Positions 22,482 through 31,805 of a stretch of 64,000 bases of DNA are shown one piece after another; within the stretch, counting starts at the first letter, position 1, and each line of letters begins with the position of its first letter. A program made the position numbers and the translations under genes. Under the pieces are notes generated by a model. The model was not told where the DNA came from. It saw only the letters and a list, made by a program, of their open reading frames with translations, and searched no databases. Source of the DNA: Coraliomargarita sinensis (GTDB lineage Bacteria > Verrucomicrobiota > Verrucomicrobiia > Opitutales > Coraliomargaritaceae); NCBI RefSeq assembly GCF_003185655.1, contig NZ_QHJQ01000012.1:1-64000 (forward strand), given 5' to 3'.

Positions 22482-23291
22482 ATGAGTTCTCCACTTTGTA
22501 AATTCGTCCAATCCACGATTGGGAGAAAAATTCTCATGGCTCTGACCGGGCTGGTACTCGTCCTTTTCGTGATGGGCCACATGCTCGGAAACTTGCAGAT
22601 CTTTCTGGGTGCGGAGGTTATCAATGCCTACGCTTACAAGCTGCATCACGTGATGCCGACAGCGGCCCTATGGGCCATCAGGCTTTTCCTGCTTGCCAGT
22701 GTTGCCGTCCATATCTGGGCAGCGATATCCTTGACACTGGATAACAAGAAGGCGCGTCCATCGAATTATGCAGAAAATCGCAGGGTCCAGGCGACCTACG
22801 CTTCACGTACCATGCGGATCAGCGGCTTCATCTTGTTGGCGTTTATCATTTTTCACATCGCGCATTACACGGCACGCGTGGTTCCGGGAATGCTTTACGA
22901 TGAGAGTATCGAGAACTCCGTCACGCAAGTGCCCTTGGTGAAGGGTGGTGAGATTGTTCAGAAAAACGGCCATGACGTCATGACCTTCAACGTTAACGAT
23001 ATGATGGTCGCCGGCTTCCAGGTTTGGTGGGTGTCCGCATTTTACATTATCGCGACAGGCCTACTCTGCATGCATTTGGCCCACGGGGTCAGCAGCATGT
23101 TCCAAACCCTTGGGCTGCGAAATAAGGAGTGGCGCAAGCGCCTGAATCTCGTGGCCGTGGCTTACGGCTGGATCGTTTTTATCGGTTTTGCGGTCATCCC
23201 ACTTGCAGCGTTGACCGGTTTGCTTAAGATGGATCCCACCGGCGGGCTCGACGGCACCGTTGCCACAATCACTGAGAATTTACAAAAATAG
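22482..23291 (+). CDS. sdhC: Succinate dehydrogenase/fumarate reductase cytochrome b subunit
   Basis: A 269-residue membrane subunit of the type B (cytochrome b558) succinate dehydrogenase/fumarate reductase family. Five hydrophobic segments are visible, starting with IGRKILMALTGLVLVLFVMGHM. Likely haem-ligand His residues lie in MGHMLGN, KLHHVMP, AVHIWAA, IIFHIAHYT and MHLAHGVSS. It anchors SdhA and SdhB in the inner membrane and passes electrons to quinone. The direction of reaction cannot be read from sequence, but the type B architecture usually pairs with menaquinone, and menA is present in this window. It is first in sdhCAB. Confidence 0.93.
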   Translation: MSSPLCKFVQSTIGRKILMALTGLVLVLFVMGHMLGNLQIFLGAEVINAYAYKLHHVMPTAALWAIRLFLLASVAVHIWAAISLTLDNKKARPSNYAENRRVQATYASRTMRISGFILLAFIIFHIAHYTARVVPGMLYDESIENSVTQVPLVKGGEIVQKNGHDVMTFNVNDMMVAGFQVWWVSAFYIIATGLLCMHLAHGVSSMFQTLGLRNKEWRKRLNLVAVAYGWIVFIGFAVIPLAALTGLLKMDPTGGLDGTVATITENLQK

Positions 23292-23306
23292 GACGGAACG
23301 TAGACG

Positions 23307-25250
23307 ATGAATCTGGATGCTAAAATACCCGAGGGTCCGATCGCGGAAAAGTGGTCGAGCCATAAGTTTAAAATGAAGCTGGTCAATCCGGCTAACCGCC
23401 GGAAGTACCACGTCATCGTGGTGGGCTCCGGCCTCGCCGGTGGCGCGGCTGCCGCCAGTCTGGCTGAGCAGGGTTACAATGTTTCCTGCTTTTGTTACCA
23501 GGACAGTCCCCGCCGCGCGCACAGCATTGCGGCACAGGGCGGGATTAACGCGGCCAAGAACTATCAGAATGACGGCGACAGTGTTTACCGCCTGTTTTAT
23601 GATACGGTTAAAGGCGGCGACTATCGCGCCCGTGAGGCCAACGTTTACCGCCTGGCGGAAGTCAGCGCCGATATCATCGACCAGTGTGTGGCGTCCGGCG
23701 TACCTTTTGCCCGTGAATATGGCGGTCAACTGGCCAACCGATCCTTTGGCGGTGCCCAGGTTTCCAGAACTTTCTACGCCCGCGGGCAAACCGGACAGCA
23801 GCTCCTTCTGGGGGCTTATGCTTCGCTCAGCCGTCAAATCGGTCTTGGTAAGGTCAAGATGTATAACCGCCACGAAATGCTGGATGTGGTCAAGGTCGAC
23901 GGGCATGCCAAAGGTATTATTGTCCGGAACATGGTGACGGGTGAGATCTCCCGACACGCCGGTGATTGCGTTGTCTTGGCTACCGGAGGTTACGGCAATG
24001 TGTTCTTCCTTTCGACCAATGCGCAGGGGTGCAATGTAACGGCAGCTTACCGCGCTCACAAGCGCGGTGCCGGTTTCGCCAACCCTTGCTACACGCAAAT
24101 TCATCCGACCTGCATTCCCGTTCACGGCGATCAGCAGTCGAAGCTGACGCTGATGTCCGAGTCGCTCCGAAATGACGGCCGCGTCTGGGCACCCAAGTCG
24201 CCGGAGACGGCCAAGAAAATACGTGCCGGTGAGCTGGCTGCGAACGACGTGCCGGAGGATGAGCGCGATTACTATCTGGAACGGAAGTATCCGAGTTTCG
24301 GTAACCTGGCTCCGCGTGATATCTCGTCCCGTGCGGCCAAGGAAGCTTGTGATGAGGGCCGCGGTATCGCTTCGACCGGACTGGGGGTCTATCTCGACTT
24401 CCGCGACGCCATTAAGCGGGACGGCCAAAAAGCGATTGAAGAACGCTACGGTAATCTTTTTGAGATGTATCAATGCATCACCGGCGACAATCCTTATGAG
24501 GTGCCGATGATGATCTTCCCGGCCGTCCACTACACCATGGGCGGTCTTTGGGTGGACTACAACTTGCAGAGCACCATCCCCGGCATGTTCGTGGGAGGTG
24601 AGGCGAATTTCTCCGATCACGGTGCGAACCGTCTCGGGGCGTCCGCTCTTATGCAAGGCCTGGCGGATGGCTATTTTGTCCTGCCTTACACTGTAGGGAA
24701 TTACCTTGGCGAACAGGGCGTGGCCGCCGCAGGTCAGGTTTCGACCGACCACCCGGCCTTTGCTGAAGTCGAAGCTGATGTAAAAGCCCGGATCGATAAA
24801 CTCATGTCAATTAACGGTAATGAGTCTCCACGTTCATTCCATAAACGACTGGGGCACATCATCTGGGAAAAGTGCGGCATGGCCCGAAGCAAGGAAGGTC
24901 TGGAAGAAGCGATCCGCGAGATTCAGGCCCTGCGCAAGGAATTCTGGGAAAACGTTCGCGTCGTGGGTGACGCCGACGGCATCAACCCCGAACTGGAAAA
25001 AGCCGGGCGTGTGGCCGATTTCATGGAGTTTGGAGAGCTTTTGTGCCGCGACGCGCTGATGCGTGAAGAGTCTTGTGGTGGTCACTTCCGGGTGGAGCAC
25101 CAGACGGATGACGGCGAGGCCATGCGAAACGACGAAGACTTTGCCTTTGTTGGTGTCTGGGAATATCTCGGTGACGATCAGGAGCCGAAGCTGCACCGTG
25201 AACCGTTGATTTACGAAAACGTCAAGCTGGCGACCCGCAGCTACAAATAA
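23307..25250 (+). CDS. sdhA: Succinate dehydrogenase/fumarate reductase flavoprotein subunit
   Basis: A 647-residue catalytic subunit that interconverts succinate and fumarate. The FAD-binding motif [12 protein letters not shown] is at 38-49, and the His that covalently binds FAD is at 72 in [11 protein letters not shown]. Substrate-site residues lie in [11 protein letters not shown] and the family block [20 protein letters not shown]. It follows sdhC by 15 bases and precedes sdhB by 18. The length is typical of the type B flavoprotein. The long minus-strand open frame across this gene is a composition shadow. Confidence 0.96.
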   Translation: MNLDAKIPEGPIAEKWSSHKFKMKLVNPANRRKYHVIVVGSGLAGGAAAASLAEQGYNVSCFCYQDSPRRAHSIAAQGGINAAKNYQNDGDSVYRLFYDTVKGGDYRAREANVYRLAEVSADIIDQCVASGVPFAREYGGQLANRSFGGAQVSRTFYARGQTGQQLLLGAYASLSRQIGLGKVKMYNRHEMLDVVKVDGHAKGIIVRNMVTGEISRHAGDCVVLATGGYGNVFFLSTNAQGCNVTAAYRAHKRGAGFANPCYTQIHPTCIPVHGDQQSKLTLMSESLRNDGRVWAPKSPETAKKIRAGELAANDVPEDERDYYLERKYPSFGNLAPRDISSRAAKEACDEGRGIASTGLGVYLDFRDAIKRDGQKAIEERYGNLFEMYQCITGDNPYEVPMMIFPAVHYTMGGLWVDYNLQSTIPGMFVGGEANFSDHGANRLGASALMQGLADGYFVLPYTVGNYLGEQGVAAAGQVSTDHPAFAEVEADVKARIDKLMSINGNESPRSFHKRLGHIIWEKCGMARSKEGLEEAIREIQALRKEFWENVRVVGDADGINPELEKAGRVADFMEFGELLCRDALMREESCGGHFRVEHQTDDGEAMRNDEDFAFVGVWEYLGDDQEPKLHREPLIYENVKLATRSYK

Positions 25251-25268
25251 TCTAAACCGATCTCGAAA

Positions 25269-26042
25269 ATGGAAAAGACAATGAATCTAACACTCAAGGT
25301 CTGGCGCCAAAAGAACGGCGAGACCAAAGGAAAATTTGAAGAGTATCCGTTGAGTGATGTCTCCGAGGATTCCTCATTTCTGGAGATGCTCGATATTCTC
25401 AACGAGCAACTCGTCGAGCAGGGGCAGGAGCCGGTGGCATTCGACCATGATTGCCGCGAGGGTATTTGCGGCATGTGCTCCATGACCATTAACGGCATCC
25501 CTCACGGACCACAACGGGCGACCACTGCCTGCCAACTCCACATGCGTCATTTCCGTGACGGTCAAACCATCACGATCGAACCATGGCGGGCCAAACCCTT
25601 TCCGGTGATGAAAGACCTGGTCGTGGACCGCTCACCCTTCGACCGCATTATACAGTCGGGAGGTTTTATTACCGGACGTACTGGTAGCGCCGTCGATGCA
25701 AATGATATGCCGATTCCTAAAAGCACGGCGGACTACGCGATGGATGCGGCGGCATGTATCGGTTGTGGTGCTTGTGTGGCGGCCTGCCCAAATGCATCGG
25801 CAATGCTCTTCACTGCAGCGAAAGCCTCACACATGAACAGCCTTCCCCAGGGTAAGGCGGAAAAAGATCGCCGTACTTTGGCTATGGTTTCCACCATGGA
25901 TGACGAGGGTTTTGGTGGCTGCACCAATATCGGAGAGTGTGAGGCTGTTTGCCCGAAACAAATCTCTCTGGACATGATTGCCCACCTCAACCGTGATTAT
26001 GCTCAGGCGCAGGTGAAGAATTTCTTTCAAACCGTTTCCTGA
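25269..26042 (+). CDS. sdhB: Succinate dehydrogenase/fumarate reductase iron-sulfur subunit
   Basis: A 257-residue electron-transfer subunit. The 2Fe-2S cluster ligands are at Cys 62, 67, 70 and 88 ([10 protein letters not shown]...ATTAC). The C-terminal half has the 4Fe-4S motif [12 protein letters not shown] and the final Cys group [12 protein letters not shown]. The ATG at 25269 is used; ATG 25281 ([10 protein letters not shown]) is an alternative that would remove four residues. It is the last gene of sdhCAB and is followed within 30 bases by a strong terminator. Confidence 0.96.
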   Translation: MEKTMNLTLKVWRQKNGETKGKFEEYPLSDVSEDSSFLEMLDILNEQLVEQGQEPVAFDHDCREGICGMCSMTINGIPHGPQRATTACQLHMRHFRDGQTITIEPWRAKPFPVMKDLVVDRSPFDRIIQSGGFITGRTGSAVDANDMPIPKSTADYAMDAAACIGCGACVAACPNASAMLFTAAKASHMNSLPQGKAEKDRRTLAMVSTMDDEGFGGCTNIGECEAVCPKQISLDMIAHLNRDYAQAQVKNFFQTVS

Positions 26043-26070
26043 GCCTAGCCAACGGGATTGATTTTTACCA

Positions 26071-26104
26071 GGGCGTGTCACAGATTGTGACACGCCCTTT
26101 TTTT
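26071..26104 (+). terminator. Rho-independent terminator of sdhCAB
   Basis: A perfect 11-bp stem (GGGCGTGTCAC at 26071-26081 with GTGACACGCCC at 26087-26097), a 5-base loop and a run of T from 26098. It lies 28 bases after the sdhB stop codon. Confidence 0.93.
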
Positions 26105-26276
26105 AGAAAAAGTTCTTTTATGGGGCGCAGGGTTAAGGTCACCTAATGAAGAATTTTGTGATGTTTTTACTGGCATATACTGGTTAGCTGGTTAGGATTT
26201 AGGCTCATCTCAATCATAGATGATCGGGTTTATCTCGCCCGTTACCAAAGTAAACCAACTACACCACAACGAACAT

Positions 26277-27887
26277 ATGAATATCATGAAAAAGTTCCTA
26301 GGAGCTACCGTTATGGTCGGAATGTTTGCTGTGTCTGGTTTTCAGCTTCACGCTGATCCGGACCCAGGCAAAAATTTCACCGTTTCGGATTCTCCTGACA
26401 CAACGGTCTTCAATCTGAAGGTCCCGTCCAACAACCGACATATTAACGATTTCCGTGGTCAGCCAAAAGCTGAGCCAGCACCGGCACCTGCGCCGGCACC
26501 TGCGCCCAAGGCTGATTGCGACCCCGGCGTTGTTACCGATTACGTAGACCAGTACCTGGTCCGTCTGGAAAAGTCGGCTCCCGCCATGGTTTCTCTGAAC
26601 GAGAACTATGACTACAACTATACCGTTACCGCTAAAGACAAGGTAAAGAAGGTTGTTGTCGAGGAGCAGATTCCTGCCGGCACCACTTATGTTTCCAGTG
26701 ATCCGGAAGCAGATGTCAGTGGCAGCAATGTCACCTGGACGCTCTACAACCTTGAGAAAGGTGACAATGTCGCTCTCAAGCTTACGGTGAAGCCGACACA
26801 AGTTGCGGATCTCAGCAGCTGTGCAACAATCACCGCCTACCCGGAAGCTTGCACGACAACTTCGGTTGGTGTGCCGGAACTGGCTATTGTTAAGACGACT
26901 CCCAATGAGCAGGTGCTTCTTGGTGCCGGTGTTCCCTGGAACATCACGGTCACCAATACCGGTAACTTCTGCGCTTATGATGTTGTCGTCACCGACACAC
27001 TTCCAAACGGCGTGACACACGCTTCCGGTGAGAAGGTACTGACCACTGAGTTAGGCACACTTGCACCGGGTGAAAGCCGTGACATCACTGTGAACACAGA
27101 AGCCGCTGCTACCGGCGAACACTGCAACGTTGCCGTTGTTGATTCCTCCAATGCCGGCTCCGCCAAGGATGACGCTTGCGTCGTCGTCGTGGAAGCAGGT
27201 CTGGATGTAACGAAGGAAGGCACACCGATGCAGTTTGTCGGCAAGAAGGCCTCTTACACCATCAAGGTGACCAACACCGGTGATGTGCCGCTTACCGACG
27301 TCGTCGTTACCGATACTGTACCGTCCCAGAACGAGCTGCTTGCGGCTCCGGGCGCCCAGATCAACGGTAACACCGCTACTTGGACAACCAACCTTGGTGC
27401 CGGCGAATCCAAGAGCTTCGAGCTCACAGTTCGTGGTAAGCAAGGTGGCACCTACTGTAACCAAGTCAGCGCTTCTTCCGCTGAATACGGTCTCAGTGGT
27501 TCCGACGAAGCTTGCACCGAATGGCGCGGCTATCCGGCTCTCCTCATCGAGGTGATCGATACGGAAGATCCGTTGCTTGAAGGTGAGCAAACCACATATG
27601 TGGTACAAATCACTAACCAGGGTACCGCTCAGGATACCAACGTCACACTTGATGTGGCACTTCCGGGCGAGCTTAAGGTGATCTCCGCATCCGGTGACAC
27701 CAAGGGCACGATCTCTGGTAACAAGGTAAGCTTCGCTGCTTATCCGGTACTCAAGGCCAAGGAAATTATCGAATTCCGCGTGGTTGCAGAAGCCGTCTCC
27801 GAAGGTGACGCACGCTTCAAGGCCCAAATGGATTCCGATCTGCTCCGCAGCCCGGTTCCGGAAGAAGAAGCCACACAGGTTTACTAA
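26277..27887 (+). CDS. OmcB-like cysteine-containing DUF11 repeat protein
   Basis: A 536-residue exported protein resembling the chlamydial 60-kDa cysteine-rich outer-membrane protein OmcB. It has a signal peptide (MNIMKKFLGATVMVG...LHA), a Pro-Ala linker (about 62-77) and four DUF11-type beta repeats, recognisable by NVTWTLYNLEKGD, WNITVTNTGN/VVVTDTLPNG, YTIKVTNTGD/VVVTDTVPS and YVVQITNQGT. It contains eight Cys residues (ADCDPG, SSCATITAYPEAC, NFCAYD, EHCNVA, DACVVV, TYCNQV, EACTEW), unusual for a DUF11 protein outside the PVC group. It may be disulfide cross-linked at the envelope. I chose ATG 26277 because an in-frame start at 26220 adds a non-signal leader. The gene has its own terminator. 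Confidence 0.8.
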   Translation: MNIMKKFLGATVMVGMFAVSGFQLHADPDPGKNFTVSDSPDTTVFNLKVPSNNRHINDFRGQPKAEPAPAPAPAPAPKADCDPGVVTDYVDQYLVRLEKSAPAMVSLNENYDYNYTVTAKDKVKKVVVEEQIPAGTTYVSSDPEADVSGSNVTWTLYNLEKGDNVALKLTVKPTQVADLSSCATITAYPEACTTTSVGVPELAIVKTTPNEQVLLGAGVPWNITVTNTGNFCAYDVVVTDTLPNGVTHASGEKVLTTELGTLAPGESRDITVNTEAAATGEHCNVAVVDSSNAGSAKDDACVVVVEAGLDVTKEGTPMQFVGKKASYTIKVTNTGDVPLTDVVVTDTVPSQNELLAAPGAQINGNTATWTTNLGAGESKSFELTVRGKQGGTYCNQVSASSAEYGLSGSDEACTEWRGYPALLIEVIDTEDPLLEGEQTTYVVQITNQGTAQDTNVTLDVALPGELKVISASGDTKGTISGNKVSFAAYPVLKAKEIIEFRVVAEAVSEGDARFKAQMDSDLLRSPVPEEEATQVY

Positions 27888-27910
27888 GACCATTCCGGTC
27901 TGAACTTTCA

Positions 27911-27943
27911 GAGGCGTCCGCATGGCGGGCGCCTCTTTTTTTT
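27911..27943 (+). terminator. Rho-independent terminator after the OmcB-like gene
   Basis: GAGGCGTCCGC at 27911-27921 pairs with GCGGGCGCCTC at 27925-27935 (10 of 11), with a 3-base loop and eight T residues after it. It lies 23 bases after the stop codon. Confidence 0.9.
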
Positions 27944-27973
27944 GTCTTCAAACCGGACGCATTCAGATACTTA

Positions 27974-28396
27974 ATGATGCTCATGGCACGCCGCCGAAAG
28001 AGCCACCCGCCGGAAGAGGATTTTCCCATGACGCCGATGATCGACATGGTCTTCCTTCTCTTGGTCTTCTTTATGACGGTCAGCACGCTTGCCCAGGCCG
28101 ACAAGCAGGTGAAGCTGGACCTGCCTGAATCCGAGCAGAGTGATGTTCCCGATGATTTGTCGGACCGTGGCACGGTTTCCCTGGATGCCGATGGGAATCT
28201 TTACCTGGGGGCACGTCCGCTCGATATAGAAGGGATGCAGGGCGAGATGAAGCAGGCGCTCGAAGCTAATCCGGAATTACGTATTCATGTCCGCGCGGAC
28301 TCCCAAACGCCTTATCGGGAGATCAGGAAAGTCCTCAATGCATGTGCCGAGGTCGGTGCTTATGAGGTCATATACGCGACCTACCAATCACGCTGA
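27974..28396 (+). CDS. ExbD/TolR family protein (first copy)
   Basis: A 140-residue single-pass inner-membrane protein of the ExbD/TolR family, which couples proton flow through an ExbB/TolQ channel to energise outer-membrane processes. The basic N-terminus (MARRRKSH) is followed by the membrane helix with the essential Asp in MTPMIDMVFLLLVFFMTV, then a periplasmic domain with the C-terminal fold (HVRADSQTPYREIRKVLNACAEVG). Three in-frame ATGs lie at 27974, 27977 and 27983, and MARRRKS at 27983 is the most family-like start. It is 6 bases upstream of a second exbD gene. No exbB/tolQ gene is next to them. Confidence 0.88.
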   Translation: MMLMARRRKSHPPEEDFPMTPMIDMVFLLLVFFMTVSTLAQADKQVKLDLPESEQSDVPDDLSDRGTVSLDADGNLYLGARPLDIEGMQGEMKQALEANPELRIHVRADSQTPYREIRKVLNACAEVGAYEVIYATYQSR

Positions 28397-28402
28397 TCAC
28401 TT

Positions 28403-28846
28403 ATGGCGAAATTACGCAGAAGGCAGGAAGACAAAACCTCCATACCAATCGCTCCTATGATTGATGTGGTTTTCTTGCTGCTGATCTACTTCATGGTTTC
28501 ATCGACACTGGAACGTCAGGAAGCGGATCTCTCATTTCAGCTTCCCGGTTCGGTGGAGCAGGAAGAACCCTTGGATTTACCGGACGAGCAGGTAATTGAG
28601 ATACAGGATGGCGGCCAGGTTGTGGTGAATGATTATTCCTACGACAGTCCGGAGGAAGACCGTTTCGACGAATTAGCTGCCATGCTGACACGTTTCCGTG
28701 AGGCCAGTGAGGCCAACAAGGTGGAGGCGATTGTCACCATCTCGCCGGGCGGTAGCGTTAAGCACGCCCAAATCGTCAAGGTGATGGACGCCTGCTCGCT
28801 CGCGGGTATCGAAGCGGTTAATTTTGCTTTGGGTGGCGAAGGTTAG
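28403..28846 (+). CDS. ExbD/TolR family protein (second copy)
   Basis: A 147-residue paralogue of the preceding gene. The N-terminus is basic (MAKLRRRQEDK), the membrane helix carries the conserved Asp in IAPMIDVVFLLLIYFMVSSTL, and the periplasmic domain ends VTISPGGSVKHAQIVKVMDAC. Two adjacent ExbD-like proteins are common in Planctomycetes-Verrucomicrobia, where they usually follow an ExbB-like gene. Here the gene upstream is the OmcB-like protein, separated by a terminator. The two ExbD proteins may form heterodimers; that is inference. Confidence 0.88.
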   Translation: MAKLRRRQEDKTSIPIAPMIDVVFLLLIYFMVSSTLERQEADLSFQLPGSVEQEEPLDLPDEQVIEIQDGGQVVVNDYSYDSPEEDRFDELAAMLTRFREASEANKVEAIVTISPGGSVKHAQIVKVMDACSLAGIEAVNFALGGEG

Positions 28847-29172
28847 AGCGAATGGCAGGTAGAAGTGTGTTTTACTGCTGCTGGACGTAGGTGACCCGCT
28901 TCAGCCGGTCGCCCGAGCTTGCAAGTGCTGCCGTTTGGCCGATTCGGATCGCACGGCTATCAGCAGAGCGACTACGGTAAATACTCTTAATTAAGTTTCA
29001 TTCAAGTTATACACTTCTAAAAAAGAATTGATACTTAATGGTTGTAGCGATGGCACGCCAGTGCCGTCGATTAGCACTCAGATACCACCCTCAACCTTGC
29101 TGGCGCAAGTTCGCTACAAAATCTGTTTCCAAAAAGATCAAAACTTTTGCAAAGTGGTATTAGACGAGGCTA
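28847..29172. other. Non-coding gap between convergent genes
   Basis: This gap of 326 bases separates the second exbD gene from the end of the pyrophosphatase gene on the other strand. I see no gene or tRNA. Its main content is a palindromic repeat at 29042-29119. The stretch at 28975-29040 is A/T-rich. Confidence 0.6.
29042..29119. repeat. Palindromic repeat element
   Basis: TTGTAGCGA at 29042-29050 is exactly complementary to TCGCTACAA at 29111-29119. Between them are two inner hairpins: TGGCACGCCA near 29051-29060 and CTTGCTGGCGCAAG at 29096-29109. The whole would fold into a three-way structure. It looks like a non-autonomous dispersed repeat. Confidence 0.6.
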
Positions 29173-30843
29173 CTAGCCAAGCATGCCCATCGTCTTCAAC
29201 ATGGTCGAGATGTAGGGGATCAATTGCTTCTTACGGCTGACAATGCCCGTTAATTCGTAAATGTTGCTCTGGCTACGGCGAGGATAGCTAATGGCCGACT
29301 TCACTTCATCATTGGCAGCAGCTACAAGAAGTGAGTTTTGCGAGTTGATATCGGTCACCAGTAGGAAACTGAAATAGAGCTCCTCCTTTTGACGATAAGC
29401 TTCGAGTTCGTCGCTGAGTTCCTCTTCATTTTTCCAAAAGTTGTCGAAGCCAAGTTCCTCAATCTGTGAGACGGAGTAGCGGAAATCACCTTCATCGTAG
29501 ATTTTGCAGTCTGCGCTGATGACCTGTTCCGCAGTGTTGTTGATAATGAGTGAGCCCGCGGAAAAAATGATGTCAGCCAGTTCCTTGGGCTCGATGTCCG
29601 CGATCGGGCTGAGCCAATCCAGCAGCTCACCTTCAAGGGGAGTCGTTGTCGGGCTGTTGAGGAGTAGGGTGTCGGAAATGATTCCCGCCATCATGACGCC
29701 GGCAATAGATGGCTTTGGGGTGAGGCCGGCGGAGCGGAAGAGATCGGCGACAATGGAACAGGTGGATCCTACCGGTCGATTAATGAACAAGATCGGCTGC
29801 TCGGTCGGAATATTGCCCAACCGGTGATGGTCCAGGATTTCCGTGATTTGCACATCGCTGGCTCCATTTACCGCCTGGCCCAACTCGTTGTGGTCAACGA
29901 GTGCGATACGTGTGCTACTGGGGCGAAGAATATCACTTTTCGAGAAGACTCCGATAAGTTGCTGGTCGTCGTTAACCACCATATAGAGAGGGTCGGCGCT
30001 ATTTGCGATACGCCGCTTGACGGAGGCGATGGTATCCTGGGGGGTGAAGCGCTGAACTTCGGATTCGATGACGCCGCCGATGTGCGTCGCGGTTTTGATG
30101 ATCCAGGAGGTGGTTGCGGAGTCGTATGGGCTGACAATCAGTGAAACATTATGCTCTTTCGCCCGCGCCACCACATCTTCGTCGACCTCCAGTCCGCCGG
30201 TCACCACCAGGAGACGAACGCCCAGCTGGATGGAACGTTCCTGAATATCCCAGCGGTCGCCAACGATGATGATGCTTTTTTCCGAGGGGAGTCCCTGTTC
30301 CTTGTGATGGCTCCCAAAGGAGCGGATGTCCATAGCACCAATCCGGACGAACAGTTCTTCAATCTGATCGGTGTTATCACAGTGCAGAATTTCTGCATCG
30401 AGCGATCGTATGATCGAGCTAATGCTGGTGTTGACCCGTCGCATCGCCTTGGGCTCTTTGGGCTTGGGAATGAAAAATTCGCCCAGCTGGAAAATCGAGA
30501 CCATGCCTTCCACATGACCTTCGCTGTCGACTACGGGAAGTGCGCGGACGTCATATTTGTCGATGAGTTCGAGTGCTTCGGAACAGGTGCTTTCGCGGGA
30601 GACGCTCAAGACCTGCTTGTGCATCAGATTATCGACCCGTGGCGTCACATCACCGATGAAACGGGGGAGCTTTACTTTAAAGCGCTCGAGAATGGCTTCA
30701 ATACGTGCGTTGGAGTTGCCGCAGCGAGCTGCGATATACTCGGACTGTCCCGTGGCATGCTTGTACGCTTCGTATGCCAGTGCAGAACAGATGGCATCCA
30801 CATCGGGGTTCTTATGACCGAGGATATAGATAGGTGAGGACAT
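29173..30843 (-). CDS. CBS/DRTGG-containing family II inorganic pyrophosphatase
   Basis: A 556-residue manganese-dependent family II pyrophosphatase that hydrolyses PPi to two phosphates. The N-terminal DHH domain starts with metal ligands in GHKNPDVDAICS (H10, D14, D16) and continues later with the DHH motif LDHHRLGN. Two CBS motifs (VLSVSRESTCSEAL...; TPQDTIASVKRRIANS...) flank a DRTGG-like segment (IIIVGDRWDIQERSIQLGVRLLVVTGG), so the regulatory insert is CBS-DRTGG-CBS. In characterised members such as the Clostridium enzymes this insert makes activity respond to AMP, ADP and diadenosine polyphosphates. The DHHA2 domain closes the C-terminus. It appears monocistronic. Confidence 0.93.
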   Translation of the reverse strand: MSSPIYILGHKNPDVDAICSALAYEAYKHATGQSEYIAARCGNSNARIEAILERFKVKLPRFIGDVTPRVDNLMHKQVLSVSRESTCSEALELIDKYDVRALPVVDSEGHVEGMVSIFQLGEFFIPKPKEPKAMRRVNTSISSIIRSLDAEILHCDNTDQIEELFVRIGAMDIRSFGSHHKEQGLPSEKSIIIVGDRWDIQERSIQLGVRLLVVTGGLEVDEDVVARAKEHNVSLIVSPYDSATTSWIIKTATHIGGVIESEVQRFTPQDTIASVKRRIANSADPLYMVVNDDQQLIGVFSKSDILRPSSTRIALVDHNELGQAVNGASDVQITEILDHHRLGNIPTEQPILFINRPVGSTCSIVADLFRSAGLTPKPSIAGVMMAGIISDTLLLNSPTTTPLEGELLDWLSPIADIEPKELADIIFSAGSLIINNTAEQVISADCKIYDEGDFRYSVSQIEELGFDNFWKNEEELSDELEAYRQKEELYFSFLLVTDINSQNSLLVAAANDEVKSAISYPRRSQSNIYELTGIVSRKKQLIPYISTMLKTMGMLG

Positions 30844-30888
30844 TTTATTGCATCCGTATTATTGGGGCCGATGGCAAATGCCAGACAT

Positions 30889-30918
30889 AAAAAAGCGAGC
30901 ATCCGTTTGGATGCTCGC
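30889..30918 (-). terminator. Rho-independent terminator of the pseudopilin gene
   Basis: A perfect 10-bp stem (GCGAGCATCC at 30895-30904 with GGATGCTCGC at 30909-30918) and a 4-base loop, followed on the minus strand by six U residues (A at 30889-30894). It lies 20 bases after the pseudopilin stop codon. Confidence 0.93.
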
Positions 30919-30938
30919 TAGGTAAAAAATATCAGATC

Positions 30939-31640
30939 TTAGTTGGATTCTCTCAGGATTTCGCCGTTCACACCGACTGCATCTTCAATGCTGCTGGTCT
31001 TGGAGGCATCAACAGGATCGACAAGCTGATCAACCACGTCTTCGTAGAAGACAACGTGACCATCCAGGTAGGCGATGTGTCCGCCTTGACCTTCCCATGG
31101 AGAGGTCGGCTCCCATTGGCCGGTAGTAAGCAGTCCACGTGTCCAAATCAGCGGGGTAATCGTGGCCTGTGCATTGGGGCTGAGGTCGGCCCCCATTTCA
31201 TAGCTGACAGCGTCAGCAGCAGCATTCCAGTCAGTAGTAGGCGCTACATCAGTGGCCGTGTTGATATTTTGAAGGATGATTTGAGGAATATCAGCAAGTG
31301 CCGCAACATTCACATCTGAACCGATGAAGTAGAGGGCACCGTCATTCAAACCGCCGAACTCTGCAAGAACTTGAGCCCACTGTGCTGGGGTATTTGCGCT
31401 GAATTCGCCGGGAGCCCAAGTGCCTTGGGTGATAATCCGTGTTCTGGAACCGGAGATGCTGAAATTGTTATAAGCCAAGGCAATCTGCTTGAGGTTACTT
31501 TGCGAAGAAGCTTGGGCAGCTTTGATTCGCACCGCGCCAACAGCAGGAATAAGGATCGCGGCAAGAATGCCGATAATCGCGATAACGGTAAGAAGTTCAA
31601 TCAGGGTAAAACCTGCACGGGGTGATTTAGTAGTATTCAT
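30939..31640 (-). CDS. Type II secretion-like pseudopilin (DUF1559 style)
   Basis: A 233-residue protein with a canonical prepilin leader: [10 protein letters not shown] followed by [20 protein letters not shown], with the conserved Gly before Phe and Glu five residues into the mature protein. The mature C-terminal domain ends with the motif [18 protein letters not shown], the H-x9-DG-like signature of Verrucomicrobia and Planctomycetes pseudopilins. These form large paralogue families whose function is mostly unknown. It is flanked by its own terminator and an A/T-rich leader, with no secretion or pilus genes nearby. Confidence 0.85.
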   Translation of the reverse strand: MNTTKSPRAGFTLIELLTVIAIIGILAAILIPAVGAVRIKAAQASSQSNLKQIALAYNNFSISGSRTRIITQGTWAPGEFSANTPAQWAQVLAEFGGLNDGALYFIGSDVNVAALADIPQIILQNINTATDVAPTTDWNAAADAVSYEMGADLSPNAQATITPLIWTRGLLTTGQWEPTSPWEGQGGHIAYLDGHVVFYEDVVDQLVDPVDASKTSSIEDAVGVNGEILRESN

Positions 31641-31805
31641 AATAAATAAAGTTAAGACGAGTGTTTATAATGTATAAGTGATTAACCTACATTGAACGTG
31701 GGAGAAGTCCAATTTTTTTTTATCAGACTTATCAAAGGTCCAGTGGCATTACACAATGAACTCTACGCTTCCAAAGACGGTCAAATCAATTAGAAATATG
31801 ACACT

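Noticed and set aside
23280..24752. A 490-residue open frame on the minus strand across sdhA
   Set aside because: It lies wholly over the reverse strand of the well-supported sdhA gene, has no recognisable domain and its start has no context. It is an effect of base composition.
26480..26520. Tandem CCGGCACCTGCG repeats suggesting a microsatellite
   Set aside because: They encode the alternating Pro-Ala linker of the OmcB-like protein and need no separate explanation.
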